15,288 nucleotides of DNA from Bacteroidales bacterium (GCA_025350385.1 JANXXZ010000001.1:1-15288), one strand, 5' to 3'; shown: positions 1 to 7,940, counted from the first letter of the stretch. The notes: generated by a model not told the origin, from the letters alone. Numbers and translations are program-made.

Positions 1-198
1 GGTAAAATTGCCGCCAAAAAACCCAATCTCCACTTCATTGCCAGCAGGAATGGTTACCAGGTGTTTTTCAATGCTCTCCATCACGTCCTTTTCTGATGGC
101 TGGCATAACGCTCCTGATATCTTTCGCTGGTTGCAGAAAACACACTTATTGGGACAGGCGAGTTCCGGAACAAAGATGGGAATGATGAAATGACGCAT
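1..198 (-). CDS. Radical SAM protein, N-terminal part (cut by window edge)
   Basis: Reading the minus strand from the ATG at 198-196 gives 66 open codons running off the window. Residues 15-22 read CPNKCVFC, the C-x3-C-x2-C cluster that binds the 4Fe-4S/S-adenosylmethionine centre of radical SAM enzymes. Residues 62-66 read GGNFT, matching the GG(S/N)FT segment that follows the first strand of the radical SAM barrel. The start, with an FIIPIFVPELACP-like lead into the cluster, resembles the Elp3-like/YhcC-type radical SAM group, whose members begin about this far before the first cysteine, so the start is credible. The exact substrate cannot be told from 66 residues. The gene diverges from the ATPase gene at 502, with a 303-bp spacer between them. 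A promoter-like box lies directly upstream. Confidence 0.85.
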   Translation of the reverse strand, partial: MRHFIIPIFVPELACPNKCVFCNQRKISGALCQPSEKDVMESIEKHLVTIPAGNEVEIGFFGGNFT

Positions 199-202
199 TC
201 TG

Positions 203-210
203 CAAAAGTA
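203..210 (-). promoter_or_regulatory. Bacteroidota-type -7 box for the radical SAM gene
   Basis: On the minus strand the bases read TACTTTTG, a full match to the Bacteroidota TAnnTTTG element. It ends only 4 nt before the ATG at 198, so the transcript would start at or within a few bases of the start codon. No clear TTG at -33 is visible. Confidence 0.5.
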
Positions 211-323
211 ATTAAATGTCATACAATCATGAAATTCTTGTTTTTAGATACAAAACTTACCTTCATAGTATTGGTTATTAATAGTTTACGATTTCGAATC
301 AAATTAGATCAGGACAAATAAAC

Positions 324-360
324 TCAGCCATAATCTCAACTATTTTTGTATTTTGGCTGA
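324..360. repeat. 37-nt dyad element, copy 1 (TCAGCCA-N23-TGGCTGA)
   Basis: TCAGCCA at 324-330 is the exact inverse of TGGCTGA at 354-360, with 23 AT-rich bases between. The spacer contains TATTTTTG (341-348), a TAnnTTTG match, so the element could overlap a promoter. A second copy with the same arms and spacing lies at 431-467. Both are upstream of the ATPase gene at 502. Confidence 0.65.
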
Positions 361-430
361 AGATAATCTGTTTGTACCTGGTCGTAAGTAGTCAGAACTG
401 CAGATTTTGGTTGTAAACAAGAGATTATAT

Positions 431-467
431 TCAGCCATTTTATGTATTTTTATCATATTTTGGCTGA
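431..467. repeat. 37-nt dyad element, copy 2 (TCAGCCA-N23-TGGCTGA)
   Basis: TCAGCCA at 431-437 and TGGCTGA at 461-467 repeat the arms and the exact spacing of the copy at 324-360, offset by 107 nt. The spacers are both T-rich and share TATTTTT- and TATTTTGG-like stretches but are not identical. The element ends 34 nt before the ATPase start codon, where an operator or promoter would be expected. Confidence 0.65.
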
Positions 468-501
468 GTATAAAAATCATTTCTGAACAATCTTTTAAAT
501 A

Positions 502-1962
502 ATGGCAGAGAAAAATATCATTGGCAGAACGGACCAGATTGCAATTTTAAAACAATCGCTCAACTCGTCCGGTGCAGAGTTCATTGCAGTTTATGGCAGG
601 AGAAGAATCGGAAAAACATACCTGATCAGGGAATACTTTGACTCCGGCATTTGTTTCGAGATGACAGGTATACCGGGAAGCAGTTTGAAAGATCAACTCC
701 TAAACTTTTCCATATCGCTGGGGAAATCAATGGGAACAGGCATCAACCCTGCAATCCCGGCTTCATGGTTTGAAGCATTCCTTCAATTGGAGTCCTTTCT
801 TGAATCCTTGAAAAACACAAAACTGAAAGGAAAAAGAGTAGTGTTTATTGATGAGCTGCCCTGGCTAAACACGGCGAAATCCAATTTCCTGGCGGCACTG
901 CAGCACTTCTGGAATGGCTACGGATCAAAACAAACCAATCTTATCCTGGTGGTTTGCGGTTCTTCAGCCTCATGGATGATCCAGCATATTGTCCGGTCCA
1001 GGGGTGGCTTACATAACAGGCTGACCCGGCAAATCCGTCTGCTTCCTTTTACCCTTGCTGAAACCAGGGAATTTCTCCGAAACAAGGGAATAAGAAAGCT
1101 GAATAATTACTCCATAATTCAGCTATATATGGCATTGGGTGGTGTACCCTATTATCTGAATTTCATAAAACCAGGTTTATCAGCCGCACAGCTAATTGAG
1201 ATGCTTTGCTTCGCCGATTCCGGCCCGCTTCGCCGGGAATATGAACAGCTGTATCGTTCACTCTTCGAAAAAGGGGAACAGCACATGAAGATCGTAGAAC
1301 TCTTGTCGGAAAAAAGAAAAGGAATGAGCCGTTCGGAAATTCTTGCCCAGGCAGGAGTAAAATCGGGCGGTACTGCCAGTTTGATTTTGGAAGAACTGGA
1401 AGAGTCCGGCTTTATCGAATCCGGCATCCCGTTTGGAAAAAAGGCAAATGACGTGGTTTACCGCTTGTCGGATGAATTCTCATTATTTCATTTAAAGTGG
1501 ATAAAACCGGTTGGCAAACGGTCGCAGGGAGAAGGATACTGGATGACACGGCAGAACAGTCAGCAAATGAAAATATGGGCAGGCTACTGTTTCGAAAATA
1601 TATGCATGAAACATGTGCAGAAATTGAAAATCAAATTGGGAATTTCAGGTATTGAAACCCAAATAAGCACCTGGCGTTTTCAACCACCAAAAGAATCAGA
1701 CCTGTCCGGTGCCCAGATCGATCTGCTTATCGACCGGAAAGACGGGATTATCAATCTTTGCGAAATGAAATTCTACAATACAGAATATACAATCGACTCC
1801 TCCTACGCAAAAGAGCTGAAACAAAAAATTGAAGTTTTCAGGAAACAAACCGGTACCAGGAAGAACATCTTTCTTACCCTTGTAACCCCGTTTGGAATCA
1901 ACCGCAATGAATACTCCAATGAATTGGAAGTAATTGACATCACAATTGATGATCTTTTCTAA
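502..1962 (+). CDS. COG1672-type AAA ATPase with winged helix and DUF234-like nuclease-fold C-terminus
   Basis: This 486-residue protein belongs to the archaeal-type ATPase group common in Bacteroidota and archaea. Walker A is GRRRIGKT (residues 32-39) and Walker B is VVFIDE (113-118). A GGVPYYL segment at 213-219, typical of the family, lies in the ATPase lid region. Residues about 260-310 look like a winged helix-turn-helix (a 'KGMSRSEIL' turn, then 'SLILEELEESGFI'). The C-terminal part (about 359-470) carries FE at 364-365, D407 in QIDLLID, and E421-M-K423. That is a D...ExK pattern like the PD-(D/E)XK fold reported for DUF234. Whether it cuts DNA is unknown, as the family has no settled function. 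No Shine-Dalgarno sequence precedes the ATG, which is usual in this phylum. The gene stands alone. The twin dyads upstream and the winged helix make autoregulation plausible. Confidence 0.88.
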   Translation: MAEKNIIGRTDQIAILKQSLNSSGAEFIAVYGRRRIGKTYLIREYFDSGICFEMTGIPGSSLKDQLLNFSISLGKSMGTGINPAIPASWFEAFLQLESFLESLKNTKLKGKRVVFIDELPWLNTAKSNFLAALQHFWNGYGSKQTNLILVVCGSSASWMIQHIVRSRGGLHNRLTRQIRLLPFTLAETREFLRNKGIRKLNNYSIIQLYMALGGVPYYLNFIKPGLSAAQLIEMLCFADSGPLRREYEQLYRSLFEKGEQHMKIVELLSEKRKGMSRSEILAQAGVKSGGTASLILEELEESGFIESGIPFGKKANDVVYRLSDEFSLFHLKWIKPVGKRSQGEGYWMTRQNSQQMKIWAGYCFENICMKHVQKLKIKLGISGIETQISTWRFQPPKESDLSGAQIDLLIDRKDGIINLCEMKFYNTEYTIDSSYAKELKQKIEVFRKQTGTRKNIFLTLVTPFGINRNEYSNELEVIDITIDDLF

Positions 1963-2071
1963 CTAGTTGCTTAAGATCTGATGGTAAAACGAAAGATCTC
2001 AATAATTACAGAACCAATTTTTACATTCAAATTTTTATAGAGGCTCTCCCATACTGATCCTGCTGAAACTT

Positions 2072-2102
2072 AAATAAAAAACCGGGGAGAGATTAGCCCC
2101 GG
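2072..2102 (-). terminator. Rho-independent terminator of the small lysine-rich gene
   Basis: Read on the minus strand, CCGGGG (2102-2097) pairs with CCCCGG (2087-2082) across a 9-nt loop. The stem is followed at once by TTTTTT, A, TTT (2081-2072). The stem has no T-run on the plus-strand side, so it terminates minus-strand transcription. It lies 35 nt after the stop codon at 2139-2137, which supports that small gene being transcribed. Confidence 0.8.
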
Positions 2103-2136
2103 CTGCAAGTAGTAATGAAAGCTACACGATGAGAAA

Positions 2137-2244
2137 TTAGCTTTTTCCGGCCTTTTTCTCTTTCTTTTCAAGCCTCTTTTCCTTTAGGGTTTTGGTTGGC
2201 TTTTTCTTTTCTTCCTTATTCTCTTTATCCTTCGATTTTCCCAT
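2137..2244 (-). CDS. Lysine-rich 35-residue microprotein
   Basis: The minus strand from ATG (2244-2242) to TAA (2139-2137) encodes 35 residues. Fifteen are lysine, with six glutamates and one arginine. It starts MGKSKDKENK and ends KKAGKS, and a central TLKEKRLEKKEKK stretch is likely helical. It has no cysteine, no signal peptide and no membrane segment, so it should be cytosolic and strongly basic. It may bind nucleic acid or ribosomes, but this is a guess from composition. An intrinsic terminator 35 nt downstream on the same strand is the main evidence that it is a real gene. A near-match to the -7 box (TAATTTAG) lies upstream but is weak. It is divergent from ileS. I do not recognise a named family. 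Confidence 0.6.
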   Translation of the reverse strand: MGKSKDKENKEEKKKPTKTLKEKRLEKKEKKAGKS

Positions 2245-2420
2245 GGCGAATAGTTTAATAGGTTTTCAGAGAACTAAATTACAATAGTTTTAATACTAAC
2301 GCAACATTATCATGAAATGTTTCATTCAACATTAAAAATTGAAAATTGATACTATAATTATTATGGTTGATTATCAAATTGCTAAGTCTTTCCTATAGAT
2401 AGAATTATTAAAATTTTTCA

Positions 2421-2428
2421 TAACTTTG
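2421..2428 (+). promoter_or_regulatory. ileS promoter -7 box (TAACTTTG)
   Basis: TAACTTTG matches the Bacteroidota TAnnTTTG element exactly and is followed by CAC, a common context. Transcription would start near 2433, giving a leader of about 30 nt before the ATG at 2463. No TTG is found at the expected -33 distance. Confidence 0.6.
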
Positions 2429-2462
2429 CACACTTTTTACAAAATGCTCAAATTACTTGCTG

Positions 2463-5400
2463 ATGGATAAGAAATATCCTGAATATAAACAACTTAGCCT
2501 GACTCGTATTGGCAACGAGGTACTCGACTTCTGGACAGAGAACCATATCTTTGAACAAAGCCTCGGGAACCGGAGCCATCATACGCCTTATGTATTTTAC
2601 GAAGGTCCGCCTTCGGCTAATGGATTACCTGGTATACACCATGTTATGGCTCGTGCCATAAAGGATATTTTTTGCCGATACAAAACACTGAAAGGCTTTT
2701 TTGTTGAACGAAAAGCCGGTTGGGATACCCATGGCCTGCCGATTGAAATTGCCGTTGAAAAAACACTCGGAATTACTAAGGAAGATATTGGGAAGAAGAT
2801 CAGCGTTGACGATTATAACAAAGCCTGCCGTAAAGAGGTAATGAAATATAAGGATCTCTGGGACGACCTCACTCTCAAAATCGGTTATTGGGTTGATCTC
2901 AAGAACCCATACCTTACCTTCGACAATACGTATATTGAAACCTGCTGGTACCTGCTGGCACAACTCTATAAAAAAGGCCTGATTTATAAGGGTTATACTA
3001 TTCAGCCCTATTCACCGGCTGCAGGAACAGGACTTAGCACACACGAACTCAACCAGCCCGGTTGTTACCGGGATGTAAAGGACAATACTTTGGTGGCACA
3101 GTTCAAAGTGCGGAATGACACCGGTCATGCACTCATTCCTAAACTCTTTGACACGGAAAACGAAGAAACCTTTATACTGGCCTGGACTACCACGCCCTGG
3201 ACGCTTCCTTCAAACACAGCCTTAGCTGTCGGGAAAGATATTGATTATGTGCTCGTAAGTACATTCAATCCTTATACTCATCTACCGGTACGACTGGTGC
3301 TGGCTAAACCGCTTTTCAGCAACTATTTTCCTGAAAAGAATGCTGAACTTAGCTTTGAAGAGTATGAACCAGGCCAGAAAAACATACCATTTAAGATTCT
3401 GGCTGAGTTCAAAGGTTCTCAATTGGCAGGACTCCGGTACGAGCAACTCCTCCCCTATGCGCAACCGGAAACAGGAGATGCCTTTGTTGTGGTAACCGGC
3501 GATTTCGTTACTACCGAAGATGGTACCGGTATCGTTCATATAGCTCCCAGTTTTGGAGCCGACGATTTCAGGACTGCGAAACAATACGGCCTCGGTGCCC
3601 TTACTCTTGTTGATAAGCAGGGCCGCTTCACAGAAGAAATGGGCGAGTTTGCCGGGCGGTATGTAAAGGCCGAATATGCCAAGGATTATGATCCAAACAA
3701 CAGCGAAAATGTTGATATTGATATCATTGTAAAACTAAAAAAAGAGAACCGCGCCTTTAAGACCGAAAAATACATACACTCTTACCCGCATTGCTGGCGT
3801 ACCGACAAGCCCATTCTTTATTACCCGCTCGACTCCTGGTTCATTCGTACCACTGCCCTTAAGGACCGGATGATCGAACTGAACAAAACGATCAACTGGA
3901 AACCCGAATCCACAGGCACCGGTCGTTTCGGTAACTGGCTCGAAAACCTGCAGGACTGGAACCTTTCGCGCTCCCGATACTGGGGCACTCCTTTACCTAT
4001 ATGGGTAAGTGAAGACCGTACCGAGGAAATCTGCATCGAATCGGTTGAACAACTCAAATCAGAAATTGAAAAATCGGTTAAAGCCGGCTTTATGCAGGTG
4101 AACCCGTTTGCTGATTTCGTCCCCGGCGATAATTCAAAAGAAAACTATATCCTGTTCGACCTTCACCGCCCCTATGTGGATGACATCATCCTTGTGTCGC
4201 CAACCGGGAAAAAGATGCCCCGCGAGGCAGATCTTATCGACGTTTGGTTCGATTCCGGAGCCATGCCTTATGCCCAGTTTCATTACCCGTTCGAAGGTGT
4301 TGAAGAGATAAAAGAGTATTTCCCTGCTGACTTTATTGCCGAAGGGGTGGATCAGACCCGCGGCTGGTTCTATACGCTTCACGCCATAGGAACATTGGCA
4401 TTTGATTCAGTTGCCTTTAAAACAGTCGTTTCAAACGGCCTGGTTCTCGACAAGAGCGGGAATAAAATGAGCAAACGCCTCGGTAATGCTGCTGATCCTT
4501 TCGAAACACTTGAAAAATACGGCCCGGATGCCACCCGCTGGTACATGATCACCAATGCCCAGCCCTGGGATAACCTTAAATTCGACCTTGAAGGAATAGC
4601 CGAAGTTCAGCGTAAATTTTTCGGCACACTGCACAATTCCTATAGTTTTTTCACTTTATACGCAAATATTGACAACTTCAGGTATGCTGAGGAGGATGTG
4701 CCCTTCTCAAGTCGACCTGAAATTGACCGCTGGATCCTTTCGGAACTCAACACGCTTATCAAAAACACGGATGCAGCTTATGCCGATTATGAACCAACCA
4801 AAGCCGGCCGTCTCATTGCCGACTTTGTTGCTGCGCATCTCAGCAACTGGTATGTGCGTCTTTCACGCCGCCGTTTCTGGAAAGGGGAATATTCGCAGGA
4901 TAAGATTTCAGCATACCAAACCTTGTATACCTGCCTGATAACCCTGTCAAAACTTGCTTCACCTATCGCTCCCTTCTTTTGTGACCGGTTATTTATCGAT
5001 CTGAACTGTATCACAGGACTTGAAAAATCCATTTCCGTGCATCTTTCCGATTTCCCGATTGCCGACGAAAAAATGATTGACAAGCAACTGGAAGAACGCA
5101 TGGAACTGGCCCAGACAGTTTCGAGCTTGGTGCTGAGTTTGCGCAAAAAAACCAATCTCCGGGTAAGGCAGCCATTGCAAAAAATTCTTTTGCCTGTTGC
5201 TTCTGCCGGATTTCAGGCTCAACTGGAACTTGTAAGCAACCTGATCACATCGGAAGTGAATGTCAAAGAGATTGAATATCTTTCAGAGTCGGCAGGTTTC
5301 CTGGTGAAAAGGATTAAGGCAAATTTCAAAACACTGGGTCCCCGCTTTGGTAAACAAATGAAAGAAATTGCCGCTGCCATAGCCAGTTTTTCGCAGAACG

Positions 5401-5837
5401 AAATCACCCGGATTGAGAATGACGGAAAGTATGTTTTCGATTTGTCAGGACAAGATGTTGAAATTGAATTGGCTGATGTTGAAATTGCGACCGAAGACAT
5501 CCCGGGTTGGGTTGTCGCCAACCAGGGGGCTCTAACAGTAGCGCTTGATATCACCTTAACCCCCCAACTGGTGGAGGAAGGAATAGCCCGCGAACTGGTA
5601 AACCGTATCCAGAATCTCCGCAAGGATAAAGGATTTGATGTAACGGATAAGATAAGCCTTAAGATCGAAAAAAACGATTTGATCGAGTCGGCTATTGCAC
5701 ATAATTATACCTATATTTGCTCGGAAACATTGTGTGAATTTCTTGAGCTCATTACACCCGGTGACAACGCCGGTAAAGAAAATGTCGAGTTAACTGATGA
5801 CATTTCAGTAGGTATAGTTATTAATAAAGTAAAATAA
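2463..5837 (+). CDS. ileS: Isoleucyl-tRNA synthetase, type 2 (GXHH variant)
   Basis: This enzyme charges tRNA-Ile with isoleucine in the cytosol. The 1,124-residue length fits the long type 2 (eukaryote-like) IleRS. Visible landmarks in order are: PPSANGLPGIHH near residues 49-60 (HIGH-motif region), GWDTHGLP near 86-93, the T-rich editing-domain entry AWTTTPWTLPSN, GTGIVHIAPSFG, SRSRYWGTPLP, DVWFDSG, GVDQTRGWFY, and KMSKR at 668-672. The C-terminal part carries the anticodon-binding region and RVRQPL. The HIGH motif reads G57-I-H59-H60 (GXHH) where HXGH is usual. I chose the ATG at 2463. An in-frame TTG at 2457 is possible, but the family usually begins close to KKxPEYKQL. It is first in a plus-strand cluster with the DksA-like gene and lspA. 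Confidence 0.97.
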   Translation: MDKKYPEYKQLSLTRIGNEVLDFWTENHIFEQSLGNRSHHTPYVFYEGPPSANGLPGIHHVMARAIKDIFCRYKTLKGFFVERKAGWDTHGLPIEIAVEKTLGITKEDIGKKISVDDYNKACRKEVMKYKDLWDDLTLKIGYWVDLKNPYLTFDNTYIETCWYLLAQLYKKGLIYKGYTIQPYSPAAGTGLSTHELNQPGCYRDVKDNTLVAQFKVRNDTGHALIPKLFDTENEETFILAWTTTPWTLPSNTALAVGKDIDYVLVSTFNPYTHLPVRLVLAKPLFSNYFPEKNAELSFEEYEPGQKNIPFKILAEFKGSQLAGLRYEQLLPYAQPETGDAFVVVTGDFVTTEDGTGIVHIAPSFGADDFRTAKQYGLGALTLVDKQGRFTEEMGEFAGRYVKAEYAKDYDPNNSENVDIDIIVKLKKENRAFKTEKYIHSYPHCWRTDKPILYYPLDSWFIRTTALKDRMIELNKTINWKPESTGTGRFGNWLENLQDWNLSRSRYWGTPLPIWVSEDRTEEICIESVEQLKSEIEKSVKAGFMQVNPFADFVPGDNSKENYILFDLHRPYVDDIILVSPTGKKMPREADLIDVWFDSGAMPYAQFHYPFEGVEEIKEYFPADFIAEGVDQTRGWFYTLHAIGTLAFDSVAFKTVVSNGLVLDKSGNKMSKRLGNAADPFETLEKYGPDATRWYMITNAQPWDNLKFDLEGIAEVQRKFFGTLHNSYSFFTLYANIDNFRYAEEDVPFSSRPEIDRWILSELNTLIKNTDAAYADYEPTKAGRLIADFVAAHLSNWYVRLSRRRFWKGEYSQDKISAYQTLYTCLITLSKLASPIAPFFCDRLFIDLNCITGLEKSISVHLSDFPIADEKMIDKQLEERMELAQTVSSLVLSLRKKTNLRVRQPLQKILLPVASAGFQAQLELVSNLITSEVNVKEIEYLSESAGFLVKRIKANFKTLGPRFGKQMKEIAAAIASFSQNEITRIENDGKYVFDLSGQDVEIELADVEIATEDIPGWVVANQGALTVALDITLTPQLVEEGIARELVNRIQNLRKDKGFDVTDKISLKIEKNDLIESAIAHNYTYICSETLCEFLELITPGDNAGKENVELTDDISVGIVINKVK

Positions 5838-5839
5838 TT

Positions 5840-5847
5840 TAGATTTG
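5840..5847 (+). promoter_or_regulatory. Possible -7 box for the dksA-like/lspA pair
   Basis: TAGATTTG matches TAnnTTTG and lies just after the ileS stop codon, 64 nt before the next ATG. It would let the two downstream genes be transcribed apart from ileS. There is no TTG at -33, so it remains a candidate. Confidence 0.4.
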
Positions 5848-5911
5848 AACCAACGTGCGATGAGCACTGCAAGTATCACATTCATTAACCATTAAAGTAA
5901 TAATTCTGCAG

Positions 5912-6313
5912 ATGAAAGAGGAAGAAGTAAAAGTGGAAAAAGTATGGAGTAGATATTCGGATGAGGAACTTGAAGAATTCCGCCTGATTATCCTTGATAA
6001 GCTTGAAAAAGCCCGTCACGACCTGCAATTGCTTACCGAAGCCTATACCAACAGCAATGATCACGACATTATGGATACTTCACCTACTTTTAAAGTATTG
6101 GAAGAAGGTTACCAGGTGATGTCAAAAGAAGAGAATTCGCGGTTGGCAGCCAGGCAGGAAAAATTTATCCAGAACCTTGAAAACGCTCTTGTGCGTATCG
6201 AAAATAAATCATACGGCATTTGCCGTGCTACCGGCAAACTGATATCCAAAGAACGACTCCGCTCTGTTCCTCATGCAACGCTCAGCATCGAAGCTAAACT
6301 CAACCAGAAATAA
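5912..6313 (+). CDS. DksA/TraR-family regulator with degenerate zinc finger
   Basis: The 133-residue protein has the layout of the DksA/TraR family. A charged N-terminal helical region (about 15-45) is followed by a polar turn with acidic residues (NDHDIMDTS, about 49-57), a second helix (about 60-95), and the C-terminal module YGICRATGKLISKERLRSVPHATLSIEAK (stated here as positions 101-129). DksA proteins bind the RNA polymerase secondary channel and tune initiation, often with ppGpp. The canonical zinc finger has four cysteines, but this protein has only one (C104). The place of the second cysteine is taken by a threonine-glycine pair. The module is otherwise well preserved, as in other Bacteroidota versions I recall. 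It lies between ileS and lspA on the same strand. Function by family is a transcription regulator, and direct targets are unknown. Confidence 0.85.
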   Translation: MKEEEVKVEKVWSRYSDEELEEFRLIILDKLEKARHDLQLLTEAYTNSNDHDIMDTSPTFKVLEEGYQVMSKEENSRLAARQEKFIQNLENALVRIENKSYGICRATGKLISKERLRSVPHATLSIEAKLNQK

Positions 6314-6322
6314 GAACTGGCA

Positions 6323-7003
6323 TTGAAAAAGTCGTTGTTGATCGTATTCATTGTCCTGGCTTTCGACCAGGTCCTGAAGTTATGGATAAAAACCACTATG
6401 ACTCTCGGCCAGGAGATCCACCTTGCCGGCAACTGGGCTATCCTGCATTTCACCGAAAATAATGGAATGGCTTTTGGGCTGCAGTTTGCCGGCGATTACG
6501 GTAAATTGTTCCTGAGTCTTTTTCGCATCGTTGCGGTAGTTTTCCTGGTTTGGTATATCTACCATCTCAACCTGAAGAAAGAAAAATTCGGGCTCATTTT
6601 CTGTTTTTCACTCATCCTGGCCGGGGCTATCGGGAATATTATAGATAGTGCCTTTTACGGATTGATCTTCAGCGAAAGCACCTTTTCCAATGCAGCCCGC
6701 CTCTTTCCAGCCGAAGGCGGTTACAGCAGCTTTCTGCATGGTAAAGTGGTTGACATGTTCTATTTCCCCATACTCGAGGGTAATTATCCTTCCTGGGTTC
6801 CTTTCGTGGGAGGAGAACAATTCCAGTTTTTCCGGCCGGTGTTCAATGCTGCCGATTCAGCAATCACCACAGGTGTGATAAGCCTGATCATTTTTCAACG
6901 AAGCTTTTTCAAAGGGAATGAAACAGAAAAATCTCAGTCCGATCCTATGAGTCAACCTGATTCTGAAATCAAAGAGGAAAAGCCAGGCAGTATCAGCCTT
7001 TGA
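6323..7003 (+). CDS. lspA: Lipoprotein signal peptidase (signal peptidase II)
   Basis: LspA is an inner-membrane aspartyl protease that removes signal peptides from diacylated prolipoproteins. Family motifs are clear. FDQ is at 14-16 in the first membrane helix, NNGMAFG at 46-52 and GNIID at 104-108. The catalytic aspartates are D144 in KVVDMFYFP and D178 in FNAADSA. Four hydrophobic segments are visible (about 4-22, 63-80, 90-115 and 178-192). A longer loop between GNIID and VVDMF, and a charged 30-residue C-terminal tail, make it longer (226 residues) than the roughly 165 of enterobacterial LspA. This is common in Bacteroidota. The start is a TTG at 6323, because no in-frame ATG precedes the first helix. 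It lies 9 nt after, and in the same frame as, the stop codon of the DksA-like gene. Confidence 0.95.
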   Translation: MKKSLLIVFIVLAFDQVLKLWIKTTMTLGQEIHLAGNWAILHFTENNGMAFGLQFAGDYGKLFLSLFRIVAVVFLVWYIYHLNLKKEKFGLIFCFSLILAGAIGNIIDSAFYGLIFSESTFSNAARLFPAEGGYSSFLHGKVVDMFYFPILEGNYPSWVPFVGGEQFQFFRPVFNAADSAITTGVISLIIFQRSFFKGNETEKSQSDPMSQPDSEIKEEKPGSISL

Positions 7004-7044
7004 TTGAGGATTAAATTTGCAGATAACCGGATGATTAAGAGTCT

Positions 7045-7055
7045 GTTTAAAAATT
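7045..7055 (+). repeat. Left terminal inverted repeat core of the IS
   Basis: GTTTAAAAATT is an 11-bp perfect inverse of 7941-7951. It lies 118 nt before the transposase start codon. Confidence 0.6.
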
Positions 7056-7172
7056 AGGGAAAACTTGATTATTGTGCTGATTAACAATTGAATGTGAATA
7101 AAAAGTAAAATGGCCTTCGTAACTCAATGGGAAGTTTTCGTCAGTTTGTAATGAACTAAAAAACAAACTATT

Positions 7173-7932
7173 ATGAAAACTTACCCAAGTGATTTGACCG
7201 AAAGCCAGTGGCAAGTTATTGAAAAATTGTTGACCCCAACCAAAAGAAGAGGAAATATCTTTTTCATGAAATCATGAATGCGTTGTTTTACATTACTAAA
7301 AGCTGAATTCAATGGCGCACGCTTGCAAAAGAATATGCTCCATGGGAGTCGGTTTATTACTACTTCCGCAAGTGGAAGAGAGAAGGGTTGATTGAAGAAA
7401 CACACGATAATCTTGTTGAAAGAATTAGAATAAGTATCGGCAAAAAGCCTACACCATCGGTAGGCATTGTGGACAGCCAGAGTGCCTGGGCATGTAATCT
7501 TTGCTAAGGAGATGTTGGCTATGATGGAGGTAAAAAAATTAAAGGAAGAAAGCGTCACATTGTTGTTGATCCCCTTGGTTTGGTAATGATTATCGTAATC
7601 CATGCCGCAAACATTCACGATAGTGTTGGTGCCAAGGAAGTATTGCAGGCATTGAAGGATAAGTATCTTAACGGTATTCAGAAGATTTTTGCCGATGGAG
7701 GGTATATTGGTGAATTGATTGAGTGGGTTCGGATTCAATTCGGCTGGACGTTGGAAATAGTGAAGAGAAATGAGACACATACTTTCAAAGTATTGCCAAA
7801 ACGCTGGATTGTTGAGAGAACTTTTGCTTGGCTTTCTTTTCATCGATGAATGTCAACAGATTATGAAAGATTACCCGAATCTGGCATTGCTTTTATTCAA
7901 CTGTCAATGAATCGGTTGATGCTTAATCGAAT
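7173..7932 (+). pseudogene. IS5-family transposase pseudogene
   Basis: The start MKTYPSDLTESQW (ATG at 7173) is the hallmark N-terminus of IS5-family transposases with a DUF4096-like domain. This frame stops at 7275-7277. Moving one base near 7250 restores the expected LFHEIMNALFYITK, so one base has been lost. The restored frame is then broken by TGA at 7304-7306, TAA at 7505-7507 and TGA at 7847-7849. Around those stops it keeps the DDE-type catalytic regions: IVDSQS (Asp codon at 7472-7474), FADGGY, and RWIVERTFAWLSFHR. The homology fades after NRLMLNRI near 7932, although the frame stays open to 8041 beyond the IS end. Four lesions exclude a programmed frameshift as a rescue. No active enzyme is expected. 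Confidence 0.92.
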
Positions 7933-7940
7933 TTCAACGA

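Noticed and set aside
324..467. CRISPR-like reading of the two 37-nt repeats
   Set aside because: Only two copies, the inner bases differ and there is no leader or cas gene. They are dyads, not a CRISPR array.
1976..2018. AGATCT pair after the ATPase gene as a terminator
   Set aside because: Six-base self-palindromes with a long loop and no T-run. Too weak to call.
7181..7843. Long minus-strand frame of 220 codons
   Set aside because: It is the antisense shadow of the IS5 transposase remnant, whose plus-strand translation matches a known family.
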